From: Corticium candelabrum
Taxonomy: Eukaryota > Porifera > Homoscleromorpha > Homosclerophorida > Plakinidae
Assembly: GCF_963422355.1 (NCBI RefSeq)
Contig: NC_085086.1
Span: 1,493,521 to 1,557,520, forward strand
DNA: 64,000 nucleotides
Reading direction: 5' to 3'
Made by a program: the position numbers and the translations under genes. Positions 58,921 through 64,000 of this stretch are shown here, one piece after another (positions within the stretch are counted from its first letter, which is position 1; every line of letters starts with the position of its first letter). The notes beneath the pieces are model-generated. The model was not told the DNA's origin. It did not search any database and was given only the letters and a program-made list of their open reading frames with translations.

Positions 58921-59845
58921 TATTTTGTTGGTATACTTCTTTCTTTGTTTGTTTCTTTGTTATTTGTTTATTAGTCTGTCTCTTATTTTTGTTTGTTTGT
59001 GTGTTTTTGTTTGTTTGTGTGCTTTTGTTTGTTTGTGTGTTTTTGTTTGTTTGTGTTTTTTTGTTTGTTTGTTCTTTTGTTTATTTGTCTGCTTGATTCT
59101 TTGTCTGCTTTTTTTTGTTTTTGGTTTGTTTGTTGGTTGGTTGGTTGTATGTTTGTTTGTTTGCTTGTTTGTTATTTTGAAAGTCTGTTTGTTTGTTTGT
59201 TTGTTTTTTTGTTTGTTTGTTTGTCTGTTTGTCTGTTTTTTTTGTTTGTTTGTTTGTCTGTTTGTCTGTTTTTTTTGTTGGTTTGTTTGTTTGTTATTCG
59301 CTTTCTTCGTTTTATCTGCTGGTTGTTAGTTTGCTAATATATTTGTTTGATTGTTTTTTTGTTTTTTGTTACCTAATTTGTTAATTTTTCCGTTTGTGTA
59401 TCTGTCAGTCTGTTTGTCTTTTTATTTGTTGTGTTTTTCTTTCTATATTTCTTTGTTCGTTAGTTTGATTGTTAGTCTATTTGTCTGTCTGTTTGTTTGT
59501 TTATTTGTCTGTCTATAATGTTGTTTGTATTTGTCATTTTTAGATTGTTTGTATATTTGTTATCTTATTTGTTTATTTGCTTGCTTGTTTGTCTGTCAGT
59601 TTGTTTGTTTGTTTGCAGATATGTTGGTAGTTTGTTCATTTTCAAGGTTGTTTGTTTGTTTTGTTTTGTCTTGGTTTAGTTGTTTGATTGTTGTTTATTT
59701 GTTCCTTTGTTTGTTTGTCTGTCAGTTTTTGTTTTTTTGTCTGTTTGTTTGTTAATTTTTTCAGTTTTTTTCTGGTCTGTCAATTTGTTTGTTTATGTGA
59801 TTGTAGCAAGTTTGTCTGTTAGTTAGTTTGTTTGTTTGTAGCAAT
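58920..59845. repeat. GTTTG/TTTG-type array, copy 3
   Basis: About 0.9 kb. It begins inside the MBLAC1-like sequence and ends at TTTGTAGCAATTCTTCACAC, where the chitin synthase copy begins in mid-exon. Confidence 0.9.
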
Positions 59846-61950
59846 TCTTCACACCACCGATGTCATTTGTCTCGTCCATTCTCTATGGTATCTTCTTTCA
59901 CTTTCAGCTGGTTATCTCTTTCTTTTTATATTTTTGATCTGCAGTTTAAACGATTGTTCTTGGGGAACTCGAGAAAAAGTCAAGCAAGACCCAAAAAATA
60001 AGGATATTTGGTCGGCCTTGCGATATTTCATGAATATATTAAGATATGTGTGTGGTTGTTGCACTGGATGTCATCCACCGACCTCGGACGAGTCTTCACA
60101 ACAGAATCCACAACCTCCGAAAGATGGACATGAGAATGACAACGCGGAAGGTAACGGAAATCCTTCGGATTCGTCTTCGTCAGCACAACAAGCTGAAAGC
60201 GAAAATCAAGCTGCACCTGCAAGTAAATCAGTTCTAAATTGTAAACGTTATTACATGCATGTGTATACGTTATTGTATGATTAGGATGCTATAGGACTTT
60301 TCTACTCGGGGCGAGGTTATTGCCTAAGGCAAAGTCATCTTATTTCACCCTAATCATACAATAAGCAATTTATGCAATGGTCACGTGACGTAAGTGTCCA
60401 AAAAGTTTCAGTGACTTTTACTTGCCGTACATGTACATTCATTCGTCTAAATAGGTGCTCGTGACCATAGTAGCTGAACGTCACGTGATCACTGTATAAT
60501 AGCAGATATTGTATGTTAACTGGAAACAATTGTAGTGGGTATTCCCATCAGAAGATTTCTTAACAAAATCGGTGTTATGGTAATAGGTCATGTTATTAGC
60601 AATGCATAGCTTGTTAACTAAAATAATTGGTTCAACGTCCATACATATAACTTGATGTCTACGCTCAAAAGTTTGAAACTGCAGGATATCCCGACACCTC
60701 ATCTTTTATCGAAATTCAGGGAGAGGTAAGCTTATAAACCTATGTGAAGCAACATGCAGTAATATTCTGACTTCCTACTTAATGCCACAAAGAAATGAAA
60801 TTTATTGTTGTCTATTTCTATGCAAAGGAGATCAAATTTGCACTGGGAGTGCAAAAAGCTGATCTTGTTCAGCGAATAATCCGGGCGATTGACGAGCTAC
60901 CTGACACATCTGTACCACTAGGCGTTCCCGTACGTACAACTAAAGTTGATTTTAAAAATAAGTAAGTAAGCTCTGTTTTCATCGATGTTTAGAATAACGT
61001 ATCTGATTGGTTAAAGTCGCTTGGTCTATCTCAGTACCAACAACAGTTTGTAGAAGCTGGATACGAAGGAAGAAGTGACATAGTCAATCTGGTCTCTCTA
61101 AATCAAGATATTTTGAAAAATGAAATCGGCGTAACCAAGCCAGGTTTGCTACTTCTTGAGACACTTTACGTTGGCGTCATGCAATACGTGCAATATAGTT
61201 GCTTATATAATTAATAACGTAGTGTACATAGTTGTTTTCTAGACGTACTATTTGTTAGGACATTTGAAAAAGCTACAAATGGCCTTGGAAAATGTCAAGC
61301 ATTCAACTAATCGTGAAATGGCAACACGCCAAGTAAAGAGTGTCATCGATGACTTACACAAACGAAGCATGGCTGCCAGCCCAGAGAGATAGGCAGAGAA
61401 TATCTTTTGGAATAAACTAAAAACAACCTGCTTAGAACCAGAATCAGAAATGTACGAAATGGTCAGTAGTTGACACAAATCTCATGCACATTTGATTGTT
61501 TGCAAAACCTTCGATTTGACTTTGTATGTTTGTGCAGGTGGATGAAATGAAGGAAAACCTAAAAGAACTTCGTGACCAGATGGTTTTGTGTTTGCTGTGA
61601 TAAGCATCATTTGGATAGTCTCGTTACCATACTTGGCTTTCACGCCAAATTGTCGGTTCTGCACACCAACGTTCTTGGCCTCGCTTTCCTAGCTGTGTAC
61701 GGGATCATTTTTCTTGTTTAGTTCATCTGCCTCATTTGTCATCGCATCGTTACTGTTATTCACTATCTGGCTCACCGCGATCATTCTTCTAGTGAAACGG
61801 GTGTTGGATCTGAAATGGAAGAAGACGGTGAGTATGATGAGATCGATTACGAAGAATCTGAAATTGGTGTTCCTGGGGAACGAAGTCAGTCCAAATTGAA
61901 AGAGCTAATGCCACTGATCGATTCCGGAACAATAAAGAGATACTCCTAGG
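59846..61950 (+). pseudogene. Truncated, broken copy of the chitin synthase 3' half
   Basis: Starts at the codon matching ILHTTDVICLVHSLWYLL of the intact gene (10540) and carries WGTREKV, the Ser/Gln tail, both SAM exons and the C-terminal helices in the same order. Lesions: TAG in the helical exon (61390-61392), a 1-base deletion near 61584 and another near 61621 in the last exon, and CAG to TAG near 61718. The acceptor at the start of the first SAM-like exon (ATATAG in the intact gene) reads ATATAA here. No catalytic region is present, so it cannot make an enzyme. Confidence 0.9.
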
Positions 61951-63714
61951 ACGTCAAGTGGACGATGAAATGTATACTATAGTCATTAATTCAATGCACG
62001 TTGTTGCGATTTTTGTATGTTTAGTCTTTCTTATAATCGTGCACGCACGTTAATCGCCATTGCGGTGGACTGTGTTGGTATTTTATACTCATGAAGTAGT
62101 CAGTCTGGTGACATTTCGTTTCTAAGGCAAAATTTTATTTCGTTGGTAAATGTTTTGGTCAAACTTTTATGGTACAATTTGGCCATATAGTTACACTCAA
62201 ACCCACATTGCACTTTGCCTTATCTCCATTCCGGTAACAGAAAAAATCTAGCATCTTCTGGTCAAAAAATCATTTGCAAACCTCATTTAGAAATTTGTCA
62301 TCAATGACCCAGTGAATCAAGGAAATAGAAATACTTTCCTTGCCATGTAAAAGCCACTACGTGCAGACAATTGATACACTGGTTGCAGCATGGAATAGAT
62401 AGACACATAAGAAGCATCTCAAGCTGATAAATGCAACTAAATTTATAATTTGAAACAGCTAAGGGCCGGGTAGATTGGCATGAGCTAGACTTGGCTATAG
62501 CCTCATTACCAGTAGGCGTAATTTTGTAGGCGTGGTCGTAGAAAATTGTGGACGATAAATACGTTTAGGACCAAAGATGTACATAGTATGTACACAACCC
62601 TTTTGACAGTCAGGATCTGCTACTGATTTTGCTGTATCATGATCATTCAAGTAGAAGTCCACAAAAGTGGGCGTGTTCATGAAAATGGGCGTAGTGTTGT
62701 GATGTTTAGCCCCTTATTTCTAGGGGTCACGCTACGCCCCTGTTTTTAATTAATACAGACCATTACACATTAGATTACCTTATAATATTCTTGCAAGTTG
62801 GCATGATTACCCGAGTCCCGGGTTTCCGGGCTATAGTAATCGTTCGATGAATGACTGACCGAGCGAGCAACCGTATTTCTACTCGATTAGCGCAAATGCA
62901 AATGCCGCCATTCCGACCAATAGACGAGAAGTGGTGTCATTACCGACCAATAGACAAACGTGATGTCATCATGAGGCTCCACATCTCTTTGATTAGTAGC
63001 TGCTAACGAGAAGTCTGTCCTGTACTAGTTTCGCGTGGTCAGATCATCTCCGCTTACATTTTGCTTGTTCCACAATGTTTCTACGTAGTGGTTCAGCAGT
63101 CTGACAGTTTGAATTTACGGTGTGCGTGGCTGAGCGGCCGTGGTGTTGTTGCAAAAAATTACTACTAGTAGTGTTGTCTTCAACAGAAATTTGGCGCTTG
63201 ACGAAAATTTGTGAAGGAGAACGTGCGTTGTCCATGACAGCGTCTGTTTGTTGGACGAAGCGGCTCGGCTACCTTGCAATAATTTTCAACACAACCAACA
63301 TATATGTACACTTATTGGTCTTACTAATTGTCTCTAGCTTGCAGTACTCTATTCATAAAGCATGTGTTGACTACGTTTACCAGCCCTATCATTCCAATGT
63401 CAGATTGAGTATGTGGCAAAGATAATTAACAATACATTCATTGATTTTGATTTTACATTAATTATTATTTTTTATTATTTATTGGTTGACTATTAAACTT
63501 ATTGATTATAATTTATAAATAAATTATTGATTAATTTTTATTTTATTGATGTATTTTTAATGTCTTCATTTATTATTTATTTGTTAATATAATAGCCATT
63601 TATTGATTTATTAAAAATGTATTGATTAATTGATAATTTAGAGATTAATAGTAAATTTATTGATTTAATATCAATATATTACTTTCATCATCTATCATTT
63701 ACGTATTGATTTGT
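61951..63714. other. Duplicate of the chitin synthase 3' flank
   Basis: Follows 12553-14960 in order, lacking about 580 bp corresponding to 13940-14505. No gene. The end is AT-rich. Confidence 0.7.
62805..62992 (-). promoter_or_regulatory. Dispersed promoter-like module, copy 3 (reversed)
   Basis: Keeps the two CCAATAGAC boxes, GTGATGTCATCATG and CAAATGCAAATG, but the TATA region is changed (CTCGATTAGCGC). It belongs to the duplicated flank, so it is not an independent insertion relative to 13375-13562. Confidence 0.55.
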
Positions 63715-64000
63715 TTATTTGTTTTTGTTTGTTAGTTCTTTTTTGTTGGTTTGTTTGTTTGTTTGTTTGTTGGTTTTTTTCTAAGTTTTTCTTTTGGTCG
63801 GTCTTTTTGTTACTTTGTTGGTTTGTTTGCTTGTCTGCTTGTTTGCCTGATTGCTTGTTCGCTTGTTCGCTTGTTTGCTTGTTTACTTGATTGTTTGTCT
63901 ACTTGTTTGATTGTTTCCTTGTTCGCTAGTTTGCTTCTTTGTTTGTTAGTTTATTGTTTGTCCGTTTGTTTATCTGTTAGTCTGTTCGTATATTTGGTGT
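63715..64000. repeat. GTTTG/TTTG-type array, copy 4, runs off the window
   Basis: Same units and same position after AT-rich DNA as at 14961. It continues beyond 64000. Confidence 0.9.

Noticed and set aside
58582..58974. MBLAC1-like protein starting at ATG 58582
   Set aside because: The first 35 codons are out of the true frame and the last 15 come from the array; only the middle is homologous.

Overview
The window looks like nuclear DNA of an early-branching animal, most likely a sponge (inference). Its genes are short exons with GT..AG introns, and the families are metazoan: chitin synthase with SAM domains, an ankyrin/coiled-coil/Death protein, a DUSP-ubiquitin-like module, a TKL-like kinase, and MBLAC1 and SKI2 relatives. 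Much of the DNA is simple repeats, one 10-kb heptanucleotide satellite, and remains of transposons. I saw no rRNA, tRNA or CRISPR array.

Layout. 139-12552 (+) is one chitin synthase gene. Its first exon is separated from the large catalytic exon (8057-10951) by a 7.5-kb intron that holds a decayed Gypsy-like LTR retrotransposon (about 2201-6419, minus). Short downstream exons encode a SAM-like region, a second SAM domain and the last membrane segments. 14961-16570 is a GTTTG-type array. 17309-18470 (-) is the coiled-coil/Death end of a gene. 18663-19129 is CA/GACACA repeat. 20035-30255 is the heptamer satellite, lying between two minus-strand non-LTR retrotransposon remnants. 31-38 kb holds repeats and a hAT-like MITE but no convincing gene. 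38078-46295 (-) carries a coiled-coil/kinase unit and, upstream on the same strand, a DUSP-UBL unit; compatible intron phases make one fused gene possible. 48950-53565 is a second GTTTG array followed by a broken copy of the Death-domain exons. 54622-54810 (+) is the last exon of a SKI2-like helicase. 55284-58085 (+) is an ankyrin/coiled-coil/Death gene. 58554-58920 (+) is a frameshifted, truncated MBLAC1 relative that runs into a third GTTTG array. 59846 onward is a broken copy of the chitin synthase 3' half and its downstream DNA.

The main architectural theme is segmental duplication. Pieces of 10.53-17.8 kb recur at 48.95-53.57 kb and 58.92-64.0 kb, each bounded by or containing a GTTTG array. 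The 5' copies (chitin synthase, 17-kb Death gene) read intact and the other copies carry stops and frameshifts. Exon boundaries were placed by hand from splice sites, reading-frame phase and family resemblance; no alignment or transcript was available.
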